DNA of 64,000 nucleotides from Synechococcus sp. HK01-R. Its GTDB lineage: Bacteria; Cyanobacteriota; Cyanobacteriia; PCC-6307; Cyanobiaceae. The position numbers and the translations under genes were made by a program. Positions 28,485 to 37,926 of this stretch are shown piece after piece. The stretch is taken from assembly GCF_014217855.1 (NCBI RefSeq), contig NZ_CP059059.1, positions 1,054,001 through 1,118,000 on the forward strand, written 5' to 3'. Position 1 is the stretch's first letter. Every line of letters begins with the position of its first letter. The notes below the pieces were generated by a model, which was given only the letters and a program-made list of their open reading frames with translations, was not told the origin of the DNA and made no database searches.

Positions 28485-29015
28485 ATGGCTCTGCTGCGTT
28501 TCCTGGCCCTGCCGTTCCGCGCGCCGCTGTTGCTGGTGTTGTTCGTGGTGGCGATCCTGCTTGGTCACCACTGGACCATCTTTCAGCAGGACTTGATGAA
28601 TGATCGGGGGATTGACCCTCAGCTGTTCTGGACCGTGGAGGTGGTTCAGGCTCTGGTGGTGGTGGTGGTCTGCACGATGCCCGATCTGCTGCTTCGGCAG
28701 GTGTCGATGTTGATGGCCTCCAGCCGGGTGATCAGTCTTGTGGTCACCCTCCTGCTGGTGATCACCGGTGGCTTGTATGTGCTGCAGCTGAGCCTGCTCT
28801 CCGATGTGCTGATCCTGTCCTCGGCGGTCTTGTTGGCCCGCCTGGATCTCACGCGCATCAAGGTGGTGCCACCGCCGGTTGTGATGGCCGCCTGGATGTC
28901 CGTGATCGTGCTCTGCGGGGTGTGGCTCGGCCACGTGCTGCCCAATCCATTTGCGATTAGTCCCCTGGGGGCCGAAGCGCTTCGCTTCTTGTACACCCCT
29001 GGTCTGCCGGCTTGA
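28485..29015 (+). CDS. Conserved polytopic membrane protein, unknown function
   Basis: A 176-residue protein with about five hydrophobic helices (roughly residues 8-27, 47-67, 80-103, 104-120, 128-150). It is not a family I can name with confidence; the length and lack of charged motifs do not suggest an enzyme. The ATG at 28485 follows GTTCTCCTG with no clear Shine-Dalgarno. It is divergent from the txlA-like gene and overlaps the convergent lytic transglycosylase by 59 bp. Confidence 0.6.
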   Translation: MALLRFLALPFRAPLLLVLFVVAILLGHHWTIFQQDLMNDRGIDPQLFWTVEVVQALVVVVVCTMPDLLLRQVSMLMASSRVISLVVTLLLVITGGLYVLQLSLLSDVLILSSAVLLARLDLTRIKVVPPPVVMAAWMSVIVLCGVWLGHVLPNPFAISPLGAEALRFLYTPGLPA

Positions 29016-31008
29016 GATAGGCCCAGAGATTCCCCAGCACTTTCTTGGTGTAGAGCCGAGTTTCTGGATAGGGGATCCGCTCAACCCAGAGCTCCGGGTC
29101 GCGTGTCAGTTCTTCGTTGCGCCAGCGGCCTGCGGCGCCTGGGCCTGCATTGTAACTGGCGATTGCCAGCCAGGCATTGCCTTGCCACTGCCGGAGCAGC
29201 TGGGCCAGGTAGCGCGCTCCAAGGCGGGCATTGGCGCTTGGCTCCTGCAGTGCCGCCTCGCTGAGGGGGGCACCGGCCAGCTCCGCCGCGGTTTCCGGCA
29301 TCAGTTGCATCAGCCCGATCGCTCCCACGGGTGAGGCCACCCCTGGTGAGAAGCGTGATTCCTGCTTGGCGATCGCCTGAAGTAACTCTCTGCGAACGCT
29401 TGCCTCCTGGCCGGCAGTCGACAGATGGTCGAGGAAGGTCTGGGGCTGCTGACTGCGATGCACCAGGGTGCGGGTGGAGCAGTCGTCAGACACCAGGCGG
29501 AGGCTGGCACGCCAGAGACGCTCGAGGCCGTTCCAGCTGTCGCCGTTGGCCAGCCGCAAGCGGCCCTCCACCACCCCTTCTTTGGCAGTGGGCGGCTGGG
29601 GATGGCGGCTCTGCCAGGTTTCAAGGGCAGTCTTGACAAGCCCCAGGCGCCAGAGCTCATCCACCTCCTGGTCGCCACTCTGCAGTGGTTGCCAGGGGTC
29701 CAGCTCCGGGGCCGAACTGGTGGCTGTATCCAGGGCTGGCAGGGGGGTGCCTTTGAGCCGATGCTCCGCCCGCCAGGTGTAGAAGCCGGGGGGATGCTCC
29801 GCCAGCAGTCGCTTCCAGATGTCTGCTGCGGCCTGAGGGCGTCCCTGTTTGCCGATCGCTAGCCCCAGCCAGAACTGCTGACGTGCCGCCAGAGGTTCCG
29901 GGAGCTGATCGGAGGGAATGCGACCGAGCCAATCTTCCGCCTGTCGCCATTGCCCTTTCAGCAGAGCCTCCCGGGCAAGATCCCATTGCAACTGCCAGAT
30001 GGCGGGATGTTGGGGCCAGCGACTCAGCACCGCGGCCCCATCATGGCGACGACCCAGACGGACCTCGGCAGCGGCCACATCGGCGGAGCGATTGCGAACT
30101 GCTTTAGGGATCGCCTCCAACAGCGCGGTATCCGGTTTCAGGGGGGCGCTCAAGAGTTCCGCCGCTGCCAGGGGGATGTCGATCTCTTGCGACCCCTGCG
30201 CTGGCGTGGACTGGATCTGGCTGAGCTGCACGAGCATGGCTTCGGCAGTTCGTTGCTGTTGGGCATCTCCCTGCAGCAGCGCCCGTGCCAGAGCCAGCGC
30301 TGTGATCGGTTGAGGGGGGTGTCCGTTCAGGCAGCGCAATGCCGCAGGGCCATCGCCCAGCTCTGCGAGGCCCCGGACCAGCCACTGGCGCTCATTGGCA
30401 GTCGCTGCTGACAAGGGTGCGTTGCAGGCCCGACGCAGGAGTGCTGCAGCGCCGGGATGCCTCGGGGCCCAGCGGGCCAGGTGCAGCGCCTCGCCATCGC
30501 GGACGGCGCTGTCGAGAGCAGCGGGGTGGGTCGGTTGGCGTCGGCGCAGCTCCCGCTGGAGGGCTGGATTGGTTGCGCTGAGGTGATAGCGCGCATCGGC
30601 GCTGGCGGCGCTGTCTGGAAAGCGCTGCAACAAGTCGCGCCAGAGCCCTTGTGCTGCTTCAGAGGCCTGGCGCTGTTCGGCGGTTTGGGCCTGGCGTTGC
30701 AGGGTGACTGCCGCCAGGGGGGAGTGCCCCCAGCCCTGCCCGGCCAGCAGTCGTTGCCTGGTGCTGGCGTCGTTCACCGTTGTGCTGAGCAGCAGTGCCG
30801 CCTGGCGGCGCTGACCTGGATCGCTTGACCAGCGGTATTGGTTCCAGAGGGTGGTTCCATCGAGTTCGGGCGTGAGCCTGAGCTGCAGCTGCTGCAGGAG
30901 TGGCTGGCCCGCCAGGATCACCGCAAGGCTGGCGATCGCCGTGCCACCGATCAGCAGCAGCCCGCGGGGGGACGACTCGGACACGCCACAAGCGATGACT
31001 GCTGGCAT
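28957..31008 (-). CDS. Soluble lytic transglycosylase (SLT family)
   Basis: A 683-residue envelope enzyme. A signal or anchor helix is at about residues 16-40. A long helical superhelix with many short helical repeats runs to about residue 520. The C-terminal SLT catalytic domain carries the essential Glu in AIAKQESRFSPGVASPVGAI, followed by GLMQLMPETA and ASYNAGPGAAGRW. It cleaves peptidoglycan to 1,6-anhydroMurNAc products. The start at 31008 (MPAVIACGVSESS) is chosen because the frame further upstream is unlike the family and overlaps glmM. It is divergent from the 69-residue membrane protein, with a gap of only 21 bp. Confidence 0.92.
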   Translation of the reverse strand: MPAVIACGVSESSPRGLLLIGGTAIASLAVILAGQPLLQQLQLRLTPELDGTTLWNQYRWSSDPGQRRQAALLLSTTVNDASTRQRLLAGQGWGHSPLAAVTLQRQAQTAEQRQASEAAQGLWRDLLQRFPDSAASADARYHLSATNPALQRELRRRQPTHPAALDSAVRDGEALHLARWAPRHPGAAALLRRACNAPLSAATANERQWLVRGLAELGDGPAALRCLNGHPPQPITALALARALLQGDAQQQRTAEAMLVQLSQIQSTPAQGSQEIDIPLAAAELLSAPLKPDTALLEAIPKAVRNRSADVAAAEVRLGRRHDGAAVLSRWPQHPAIWQLQWDLAREALLKGQWRQAEDWLGRIPSDQLPEPLAARQQFWLGLAIGKQGRPQAAADIWKRLLAEHPPGFYTWRAEHRLKGTPLPALDTATSSAPELDPWQPLQSGDQEVDELWRLGLVKTALETWQSRHPQPPTAKEGVVEGRLRLANGDSWNGLERLWRASLRLVSDDCSTRTLVHRSQQPQTFLDHLSTAGQEASVRRELLQAIAKQESRFSPGVASPVGAIGLMQLMPETAAELAGAPLSEAALQEPSANARLGARYLAQLLRQWQGNAWLAIASYNAGPGAAGRWRNEELTRDPELWVERIPYPETRLYTKKVLGNLWAYLKPADQGCTRSEALRPPGD

Positions 31009-31029
31009 TCTGGGCGCAGTCAGGGACCG

Positions 31030-31239
31030 ATGGCGATGGCAGAGGATCCGCGCTGGACGCGCCCAGGACAGGGTCAGCGCCGCCGCTGCGGACTCGCCTG
31101 GTTGCTGTTGCTGCTCGTCTGGGGGTTCCGCTGGCTCTGGCCCCTCCAGTGGCTTCCCGGTTGGGTCGTGGTGGCCGTGGCGGTTTGGGCCATGCTCGAG
31201 CTGGTGGGGCTGCTGGTTGCGCCGCGGCGCTGGCGCTGA
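31030..31239 (+). CDS. Small membrane protein, unknown function
   Basis: A 69-residue protein, MAMAEDPRWTRPGQGQRRR followed by two hydrophobic segments (about residues 22-34 and 43-62) and a basic end. No family recognised. It fills the interval between the divergent lytic transglycosylase and glmM and reads in the glmM direction, 46 bp before its start. Its promoter must overlap the transglycosylase 5' end. Confidence 0.55.
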   Translation: MAMAEDPRWTRPGQGQRRRCGLAWLLLLLVWGFRWLWPLQWLPGWVVVAVAVWAMLELVGLLVAPRRWR

Positions 31240-31285
31240 GTGCATGGGCTGGGCCCCGTAATCTTGGTTGCCTTCCCTGGATCCC

Positions 31286-32683
31286 ATGGACGAGATCGCG
31301 GTTCCGCCCTTGGGCACGCCACACCCTCCCGCCCAGGTCAGCTTCGGGACCGATGGCCTGAGGGGACGGGTTGGCTCCGCGATTACCCCTGCCCTCGCCC
31401 TGCAGGTGGGCTTCTGGTGTGGACGGGTGCTGCCGCAGTCTGGTCCGGTGCTGATCGGGATGGATTCCCGCAGCAGCGGAGCCATGGTGGTGGCCGCGCT
31501 CACCGCCGGGCTGACGGCTGCCGGTCGTGAGGTTTGGACTCTCGGACTCTGTGCCACCCCCGCCGTTCCCGGACTGATTCGCCGTTGCGGTGCCGCAGGC
31601 GGCCTGATGGTCTCGGCGAGCCATAACCCCCCGCACGACAACGGCATCAAGGTGTTTGGCGCCGATGGCAGCAAGCTGCGAGCGGAGTTGCAGCAGTCGA
31701 TCGAAGCCGGACTGCGTGGTGAGCGGGATGCCGGGCCTGCCGATGGGCTGCTCAGCTGCGCAGCGGCGCACCATCGGCCGGAGTTGCTGGTTCAGTACAG
31801 GGACTCCTTGCTGGACAGTGTGGGCGGCCAGCGCTTGGACGGGGTGCCGATTGTGCTGGATCTCTGCTGGGGATCGGCGACCGCCTGCGCTGCGGATGTG
31901 TTTGCAGCCCTCGGCGCTGAGCTGACCGTGCTGCATGGTGAGCCGGATGGAGCACGGATCAATGTGAATTGCGGCTCCACGCACCTGGAGCCCCTGCTCC
32001 AGGCCGTGCTGCAGCAGAGGGCTGCCATGGGTTTTGCCTTTGATGGTGATGCTGACCGCATGCTTGCGGTGGATGGCAGAGGCCGAGTGGTCGATGGCGA
32101 CCATGTGCTTTTTCTCTGGGGGGCCGCCCTGCAGGACGCCCAGGCCTTGCCGGAGCAGCGTTTGGTCGCCACCGTGATGTCCAATCTCGGGTTTGAACGG
32201 GCCTGGCAGGCGCGGGGTGGCGTGCTTGAACGCACGCCGGTGGGTGACCAGCACGTCCATGCCGCCATGGTCAGCACGGGCGCGGCCCTCGGCGGAGAGC
32301 AGTCGGGCCACATCCTTTCCGCCGCCCATGGCCTGGCCGGTGATGGGGTGCTGACCGCTTTACAGCTCGCCAGTCTTTGTCAGGCCCGGCAGCTGACCCT
32401 GGCTGATTGGTTCGATCAGAGCTTCCAGGCCTATCCGCAGAAGCTGGTGAACGTGCGCGTTCCTGACCGAACGCGCCGCAAGGGTTGGGCTGACTGTGCA
32501 CCGCTTCAGGCTCTGGTGCTTGAGGCTGAGGCGGCCATGGCCGATCAGGGCCGGGTGCTTGTGCGGGCCAGCGGAACGGAGCCCCTGCTGCGGGTGATGG
32601 TTGAGGCAGCGGAGCAGGCTGTGGTGGAGCACTGGACGAGTCGCCTGGCTGAGGCGGCTGATCACCATCTCAACGCGGCCTGA
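31286..32683 (+). CDS. glmM: Phosphoglucosamine mutase
   Basis: A 465-residue enzyme that converts glucosamine-6-phosphate to glucosamine-1-phosphate for UDP-GlcNAc, the precursor of peptidoglycan and LPS. Landmarks: FGTDGLRGRVG at the N-terminus, the phosphoserine loop VSASHNPPHDNGIK, the metal loop FAFDGDADRMLAVD and the phosphate-binding RASGTEPLLRVM near the end. The ATG at 31286 is preferred to the TTG at 31268. Its 3' end overlaps the convergent kinase gene by 14 bp. Confidence 0.96.
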   Translation: MDEIAVPPLGTPHPPAQVSFGTDGLRGRVGSAITPALALQVGFWCGRVLPQSGPVLIGMDSRSSGAMVVAALTAGLTAAGREVWTLGLCATPAVPGLIRRCGAAGGLMVSASHNPPHDNGIKVFGADGSKLRAELQQSIEAGLRGERDAGPADGLLSCAAAHHRPELLVQYRDSLLDSVGGQRLDGVPIVLDLCWGSATACAADVFAALGAELTVLHGEPDGARINVNCGSTHLEPLLQAVLQQRAAMGFAFDGDADRMLAVDGRGRVVDGDHVLFLWGAALQDAQALPEQRLVATVMSNLGFERAWQARGGVLERTPVGDQHVHAAMVSTGAALGGEQSGHILSAAHGLAGDGVLTALQLASLCQARQLTLADWFDQSFQAYPQKLVNVRVPDRTRRKGWADCAPLQALVLEAEAAMADQGRVLVRASGTEPLLRVMVEAAEQAVVEHWTSRLAEAADHHLNAA

Positions 32684-33641
32684 GCAGCCCCTTCGCGAGG
32701 GCCAGTGCTCCGGCGCAGGCGTCGCCACCGCCCTGCTGCCAGTGCCAGCCCGGTAAGCGTTCGCCGAGAGCGTCCTCCACAAGGTCTCGCATCAGCGGCA
32801 GGTGACTGAGCACGCCGCCTCGGGGACTGATCGCAGGAGCGCTCAGCGCCAGGGTTGTGGCCACGGCCTTAACCGCTTCCGCCAGGGCCTGAGCCGAGTG
32901 CTGCACGATCCTGCGGGCGTCGTGATCCCCATGGCCGGCGGCCTCCACCACGAGCGGTGCCAGTTGGGCCAAGGCGGCCACGCTTCGCTCCGGTCGCACC
33001 ACCAGGGCCTTGATCTCTGCAGCACTGTTGCAACCCAGGGCATCCCAGAGCCGATGACGCAAGGGGGCACCGGCCATGCGGCCATCGGCCATGCGCAGGG
33101 TCAGCTGCAGTCCTTGATGGCCAAGATCGAAGGCGCTGCCGCCTCCATCCAGCATCCAGCCCCAGCCACCACTGCGGGCCTCAACGCCTTGGTCATCCCT
33201 GCCGACGGCGATCATGCCGGTGCCACTGATCAGCACGATGCCTGGGCGATTCGGGAAGGCGCCGTGCAGGGCGGTGCGCTCATCACCGGTGGCCAGACAA
33301 TGCTCCGCCGGCAGTCCAAGGGCTGCAGCCATCAGTGCTTGGGCTCGCCCCTGCAGGGCGGTTCCCTGCTCCAGGCCGCTGGCGCCGATCACCGCAGCGA
33401 GCGGCGCTGCCGTTGACGGCAGACCCGCCGCTGCCCTGGCGGCGGTCAGGCTGCTGTTGATGGCAGCGATGAAGCGGGCTTCACCGTGTTCAGCCTCAAG
33501 GTGGCTGACACCAGACCCCTCGCCATCTCCAAGCGTTGGCTCGTCGAGGCCGTCGCTGGGGTTGGTTGGGTCCCAGCGCAACAGCCGGCAGCGGCAGGTG
33601 GTTTGGCCTGCATCGAAGCCGGCCACAAAGAGGGGACTCAT
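32670..33641 (-). CDS. BadF/BcrA-type ATPase, N-acetylglucosamine-kinase-like
   Basis: A 323-residue protein of the ASKHA fold: the phosphate-1 loop FVAGFDAGQTTCRCRL at the N-terminus, LISGTGMIAVGRDDQG (phosphate-2) and SGGWGWMLDGGGSAFDLGHQG, the block shared by BadF-type ATPases and eukaryotic-type GlcNAc kinases. A sugar kinase role (GlcNAc or a related amino sugar) is the likeliest reading and fits the convergent neighbour glmM, but substrate is inference. The start at 33641 makes a 4-bp overlap with the upstream IctB-like gene (ATGA). Confidence 0.8.
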   Translation of the reverse strand: MSPLFVAGFDAGQTTCRCRLLRWDPTNPSDGLDEPTLGDGEGSGVSHLEAEHGEARFIAAINSSLTAARAAAGLPSTAAPLAAVIGASGLEQGTALQGRAQALMAAALGLPAEHCLATGDERTALHGAFPNRPGIVLISGTGMIAVGRDDQGVEARSGGWGWMLDGGGSAFDLGHQGLQLTLRMADGRMAGAPLRHRLWDALGCNSAAEIKALVVRPERSVAALAQLAPLVVEAAGHGDHDARRIVQHSAQALAEAVKAVATTLALSAPAISPRGGVLSHLPLMRDLVEDALGERLPGWHWQQGGGDACAGALALAKGLLRPR

Positions 33642-34948
33642 CCGTCGCTGGGCTCTGCCGTCAGGGGCTGCGCCAGGGTCGCCAGACAGAACCAACCGAT
33701 GATCTGCACCTCCGGTCGGAAGAAGATCGTGTCGGTGGCGCCCTGTACCAAAAGGCCGGCGATGGCCGCCAGGGCCGCCAGGCGGGGCAGGCTGAGGTTG
33801 CCGCGCTCCCGCAGTCCGATCAGGCCCTGCTGCAGGCTGCTCCAGGCCAGGCCAAGGCAGGTGATCAGGCCGGGAACACCGGTCTCAACCAGGATCTCGA
33901 GGGGCACCGAGTAGGCGCTCAGGGCATTGAATTTGGGTTGTTGGTAGAGGGGGTAGATGCTGTTGAAAGCGGCATTGCCAGGGCCAATGCCGATCCAGGG
34001 GCGGTCTTGGATCATGTCGATTGCGGCGAGCCAGACGTTGATCCGGAAGTTGTTGGAGCTGTCGCCACGGCCGGCCAGCAGGCTCACCACCCGGGTGCGG
34101 ATCGGCTCGATCTGGGTGGCGGCGATGGCGATGGCCAGTCCGGCCAGCACGAGCAGGGCCAGGGGCAGCAGCCTGCGCCAGAGGGCAGGCCAGTCGCGGA
34201 TCGCCCGCAGCAGCAGCAGCAGCACGAACAGCCCTAGTGCAGCGAGCATGCCCAGCCAGCCACCGCGGCTGTAGCTGAACAGGGTGGCTGCGCTGCCCAG
34301 CAGGAGGCAGCAAGCGGCGAAGAGCCGCTGCCCCCAGCCGCGCCAGCGGATCAGGGCCACAGCGGCGATCGGCAGGATTGGCACCAGATAGCCAGCCAGC
34401 AGGTTGGGATTGCCCAAGGGGCCGTAGATGCGGATCGTTCCTTCGGCCACGGAATTGGGATCGGCCCAGCGGGCGAGTTCTTCGGTTGGGCCATAGAGCT
34501 GACGCAGGGCGATCACGCTGCTCACCAGTTCTCCGGCCAGCAGGGCCGCCACGAGTCGGTCCCACCAGGCCGGCTGGCTTGCCAGCAGCTGTCGCATCAG
34601 GGCGTACACGCCCAGATAGCTGAGCAGTTTGGCCAAGCCTTTGGCGGCAGCCATCGGCACCGGTGAGAGACCCGTGGCCAGGACTGCGATGCCCAGGAAG
34701 AGCAGCAACCAGCCGCTGATGGAGCCAATCCGTCCGGAGGGGGTGCATGCGGCCCAGAGCAGCCACAGCGCTCCGGCGCTCAGGACTACCAGGCCGAGGC
34801 CGGTTCTGCTGATCAGGGGTAGGCCCGCGAGTAGGGCGATCAGGATCAGACCCGCCCAGGTGCTCAGCCGTTGCCTGAGGGCATGGCTGCTGGGAAGCAG
34901 GCCCTGCCAGCGCAGGAGCAGAGGAGTCGGGGCCGCAGCCTCAGCCAT
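33638..34948 (-). CDS. IctB / O-antigen-ligase-family membrane protein
   Basis: A 436-residue polytopic membrane protein with about ten to twelve helices and a large extracytoplasmic loop. The conserved [29 protein letters not shown] and [10 protein letters not shown] blocks are those of the IctB branch of the Wzy/WaaL (O-antigen ligase) superfamily. IctB was once proposed as a bicarbonate transporter; by fold, a glycan ligase or polymerase role is more natural, and this entry does not decide. The start at 34948 ([14 protein letters not shown]) overlaps trmB by 8 bp. It is coupled to the downstream kinase gene by a 4-bp overlap. Confidence 0.88.
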   Translation of the reverse strand: MAEAAAPTPLLLRWQGLLPSSHALRQRLSTWAGLILIALLAGLPLISRTGLGLVVLSAGALWLLWAACTPSGRIGSISGWLLLFLGIAVLATGLSPVPMAAAKGLAKLLSYLGVYALMRQLLASQPAWWDRLVAALLAGELVSSVIALRQLYGPTEELARWADPNSVAEGTIRIYGPLGNPNLLAGYLVPILPIAAVALIRWRGWGQRLFAACCLLLGSAATLFSYSRGGWLGMLAALGLFVLLLLLRAIRDWPALWRRLLPLALLVLAGLAIAIAATQIEPIRTRVVSLLAGRGDSSNNFRINVWLAAIDMIQDRPWIGIGPGNAAFNSIYPLYQQPKFNALSAYSVPLEILVETGVPGLITCLGLAWSSLQQGLIGLRERGNLSLPRLAALAAIAGLLVQGATDTIFFRPEVQIIGWFCLATLAQPLTAEPSDG

Positions 34949-35657
34949 CGGGGGTGCCTGGGGTGTCGTCTGCCGGATTATCGACCCGTTCCCAGGCGGT
35001 TTCGAGTGCCTCCCGCCCGGGCAGTGGGCGATCGTTGCGACGGAACAGTGCCCGGTAAACCGGCAGGTCCTGGGCAAGCACGTAGCGCTCCCGTTCGGTG
35101 GCGACGGGTAGGGGATTATCTCCGCGCCAGGGCCTTGCATCCTCTGGAGGCCTGGAGAAGACCCCGGACAGCTCCGTGAGCTGCACCATCGGTTCAATCA
35201 CTTCGAGAACATCGCTCTGCAGGAACAACTCCCGGCCGGGGGCGAGGGCCGCGGCGATGGCAAGCAGCAGCGACGGTTGCAGCACCCGTCGCTTGCGATG
35301 GCGCTTTTTGAACCATGGGTCGGGGAACTGGATCGAGACCCGCTGCAGGCGGTCGCTCGCTAGTGCGCCAAGCCAGCCCTCCAGGCTGACGTTGGCGTTG
35401 CAGAAGAGGAAATGAAGGTTGCCCAGCTCCAGCTGTTGGCATTCGCGCTGGGCGGCGTCCACGAGGGGCCGTCGAATCTCCACGCCCAGATGATTCCAGT
35501 GCGGTTGCACGGCGGCGAGATCGAGCAGGAAGCGACCGCGGGCACAACCGATGTCGAGGTGAATCGGCTGCAGGGGATCGTTGAAGAGCTCGGTGGGACC
35601 AGGCAGCTCACGGGGCAGCTGGAAGAACCGGCTGAGGGGATTGACGTGCTGACGCAT
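34941..35657 (-). CDS. trmB: tRNA (guanine-N7-)-methyltransferase
   Basis: A 238-residue SAM-dependent enzyme that makes m7G46 in tRNA. Class I methyltransferase motif [15 protein letters not shown], the [11 protein letters not shown] second motif, and the TrmB signature [16 protein letters not shown] are intact. Start overlaps the FIST gene stop by one base and its end overlaps the IctB-like gene by 8 bp; all four genes (FIST, trmB, IctB-like, kinase) form an unbroken overlapping chain. Confidence 0.96.
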   Translation of the reverse strand: MRQHVNPLSRFFQLPRELPGPTELFNDPLQPIHLDIGCARGRFLLDLAAVQPHWNHLGVEIRRPLVDAAQRECQQLELGNLHFLFCNANVSLEGWLGALASDRLQRVSIQFPDPWFKKRHRKRRVLQPSLLLAIAAALAPGRELFLQSDVLEVIEPMVQLTELSGVFSRPPEDARPWRGDNPLPVATERERYVLAQDLPVYRALFRRNDRPLPGREALETAWERVDNPADDTPGTPDG

Positions 35658-36919
35658 CAGACGTTGAGAGGGGCATGTCGCAGAAGCCCCCAGCAGGCGG
35701 TGTAGCCGTGGAGGTGGGTGCTGCCGCCGAGGGGACCGATCTCGCCGTTGCAGAAGGCGCCGGCGATGGGCAGATCGGCCATCACGCTGCGGGCGATCGA
35801 GACATCCCCGTCGGCGCAGCCAAAGAGCCCGCTGCCGCGGCCCAGGCAGGCGAACAGTAGGCCCATGAGCGGGGCACTCTCGCAGCGTTCGCGGGCCGCG
35901 CAGAGCAGCTGACTGGCCTCCTGGCGGGAGGCATTGGCTTCCCGCAGCTGAAACTGCACGTTTTGTCCGGGGCGCACCCGCTCCGCCACCGCGACAGCGC
36001 CGTTGCGGGGATCCACGCCGATCAGATTGCGCACCAGGAAGGCGCTGCCTGGCCCAGCGTCGTTCTGATGACCGACCACCCAGTCACGACGTTCGACACC
36101 AAGGAAGAGGGAATCCTTGGCCTGTTCCCGCTCCTCGTCGGAGAGATCGGCCAGCACCCGCTGCAGGCAGTCCACAGGGCTAGCACTGGTGTTGTTGGCA
36201 CTGAGCTGCAGGAGCACATTGCGGTGCGACTGCTCGATGGCAAACACCGGCCCAATCGGCCGGCAGCCCTGGGCGACCACCGGTTCGAGGGTCCAATCAC
36301 CACCGATGCCGAGCCCGATCGCTCCATTGCAAACCTGGTCACCGATCAGCAGGGAGCCATGGGGAGCGTTGTGGGGCGCAGCGATGCCGCCGATGCAATC
36401 CGCCCCGGCATAGGCATAGTCGCGACCGCTGATGAGATCGTTGATGCCACTGCTGCCTGGATCGACCAGCAGCAGCATCGAGCGCGTGGTCGCGGGGTCG
36501 AGATCAAACCATTCCTGCCACCGCTCGGCGGGGCCATCGAGATCCGGCAGTGTCTCGGTGGTGACGGCAAAAGGCTTGAGGATGGCCCCCGGCAGGTTGA
36601 GCAGGGTCACGCTGAGGGCTGCACTGCGCTCAAGCTCTGAGGCCTGGCCACTTCGGTCTGTGCCGACGACTCCACCCCCGGTGCAGCCCAGCCAGTGCTC
36701 CGCCTTCAAACGCTCCCTCAGCAGTGGCAGCAGGCGGGGGAGGTCACTGGCGAAATGACTGGACACAAAGACAAGCGCCAGATCAGCTGAAGCACTGCCC
36801 AGCTCTTCTGCCACCTGTTTCACGGCCGCGTCCAGGGAGGTCTGGCTCGAGAGGGCCGTGCGGCATCGGGCCTGCGCAGCGGGCGAGCGGAACCAGTTGA
36901 GCGGCGAAAACGGCGTCAT
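35657..36919 (-). CDS. FIST-domain protein
   Basis: A 420-residue protein with FIST N (about residues 40-225, [24 protein letters not shown]) and FIST C domains (about 235-400, ending [12 protein letters not shown]-like [13 protein letters not shown] and [10 protein letters not shown]). FIST modules are presumed small-ligand sensors, usually in signalling proteins; this one stands alone with no kinase or receiver attached, the usual cyanobacterial form. First gene of a four-gene overlapping chain. Its start is 46 bp from the divergent DUF3177 gene. Confidence 0.88.
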   Translation of the reverse strand: MTPFSPLNWFRSPAAQARCRTALSSQTSLDAAVKQVAEELGSASADLALVFVSSHFASDLPRLLPLLRERLKAEHWLGCTGGGVVGTDRSGQASELERSAALSVTLLNLPGAILKPFAVTTETLPDLDGPAERWQEWFDLDPATTRSMLLLVDPGSSGINDLISGRDYAYAGADCIGGIAAPHNAPHGSLLIGDQVCNGAIGLGIGGDWTLEPVVAQGCRPIGPVFAIEQSHRNVLLQLSANNTSASPVDCLQRVLADLSDEEREQAKDSLFLGVERRDWVVGHQNDAGPGSAFLVRNLIGVDPRNGAVAVAERVRPGQNVQFQLREANASRQEASQLLCAARERCESAPLMGLLFACLGRGSGLFGCADGDVSIARSVMADLPIAGAFCNGEIGPLGGSTHLHGYTACWGLLRHAPLNV

Positions 36920-36965
36920 AAATCGGACCCTACCAACGGCGGCGGTCCTTGCGCCGGCGTCGATA

Positions 36966-37601
36966 ATGGCGCCTTCCCGAACCTTCCTGGTGCCTGATCT
37001 TCCCTATCGCAGCCTGGTCTGGCTCACCTACAGGCTGGGGGCCACCTTCGCCTTCGGTGTGCCGCTCCTGCTCCTGATCTGGGCGGCCGTGCGCCGGGAG
37101 GGGGCGATGGTGCGCCTGCTCACGATTTACTGGAAGGTGGCCAGCCTGATGGCAATCAGTCTGCTGCTGCTCACCGATCAACGGCCCCTCGGCTACATCG
37201 TTCTCTTCATCGCGCCGATTCTCATGTTGGTGTCGGTGTGGTTCTGGGTGGATCTGAATGAGGAGCTGGCGGATCTGCCCCCTTGGCGTCCGCTGCCGCT
37301 CACTGTGCGGGTCTGGCGCTGGGCCCTGAGTGGCTTCGCTGTGCTGGCGACGCTGATGGCCGCCAGCAGTCTTCCTTGCAGTCGTGTGTTGGCGACTGCG
37401 GATTGCAAGGCATGGCTGGAGGCGCCCCAGGGGCTGCACCGGGTGGTGGAGCGATTGTTTGATTTCGTCTTCGGCGGGCAGTGGACGGAGGCTGTGGCCG
37501 CTTTTGTTGGTTACGTCGTGCTGGTGGCTTACCTGGTGGGCTTGATCCAGTGGCTGCTGGTGCGCTTGCCAAAGCAGGGGCGGGTCGCTGGTGAGTTCTG
37601 A
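36966..37601 (+). CDS. DUF3177 family membrane protein
   Basis: A 211-residue protein with about five membrane helices; the N-terminus LPYRSLVWLTYRLGATFAFG and the mid-region LLTDQRPLGYIVLFIAPILM match the cyanobacterial DUF3177 family, function unknown. The start at 36966 (MAPSRTFLVPDL) is preferred to the upstream 36858, which would overlap the divergent FIST gene. The last 11 bp overlap the following gene. Confidence 0.82.
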   Translation: MAPSRTFLVPDLPYRSLVWLTYRLGATFAFGVPLLLLIWAAVRREGAMVRLLTIYWKVASLMAISLLLLTDQRPLGYIVLFIAPILMLVSVWFWVDLNEELADLPPWRPLPLTVRVWRWALSGFAVLATLMAASSLPCSRVLATADCKAWLEAPQGLHRVVERLFDFVFGGQWTEAVAAFVGYVVLVAYLVGLIQWLLVRLPKQGRVAGEF

Positions 37602-37899
37602 ACTGCTGCAAACGCTCGAGTCAATCAGCCGCGAGCGGCCGGATCGGGTCGTGCGTCTCAGGGGGATGGTGACGGCCGCTGATGGGGGGGCTGAGCCCCT
37701 GGAGGTTTTGATCTTTCGCGGTTTCAGCAGCTGCACGACGCATCCCACCGCCTTCGATCCCGATCAGAGCGTGCTGCCTGATGGAGCCAGCATCCAACAC
37801 GCCGATCTCCTGCAAGGGCCCCTCAACCCGCTCCAGGAACAGCTGCTCCTAGAGGGGGTGCCTCCGGAAAGGCTGCTGGACCCTTTGGCCTGGGGTTGA
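37591..37899 (+). CDS. Conserved soluble protein, unknown function
   Basis: A 102-residue protein starting from a GTG inside the DUF3177 gene. The core VVRLRGMVTAADGGAEPLEV and LIFRGFSSCTTHPTAFDPDQ looks like a conserved cyanobacterial/plastid-type domain, but I cannot name a function. No membrane segment or Cys pair. Coupled to DUF3177 by an 11-bp overlap, and 27 bp before the convergent ileS stop. Confidence 0.7.
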   Translation: MSSELLQTLESISRERPDRVVRLRGMVTAADGGAEPLEVLIFRGFSSCTTHPTAFDPDQSVLPDGASIQHADLLQGPLNPLQEQLLLEGVPPERLLDPLAWG

Positions 37900-37926
37900 G
37901 TGAAGGGTGCTGGAGCGACGGGTGAA

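Noticed and set aside
30659-32329. 556-codon minus-strand frame antisense to glmM and out of frame with the transglycosylase
   Set aside because: Covers two well-supported genes in other frames and has no family similarity.
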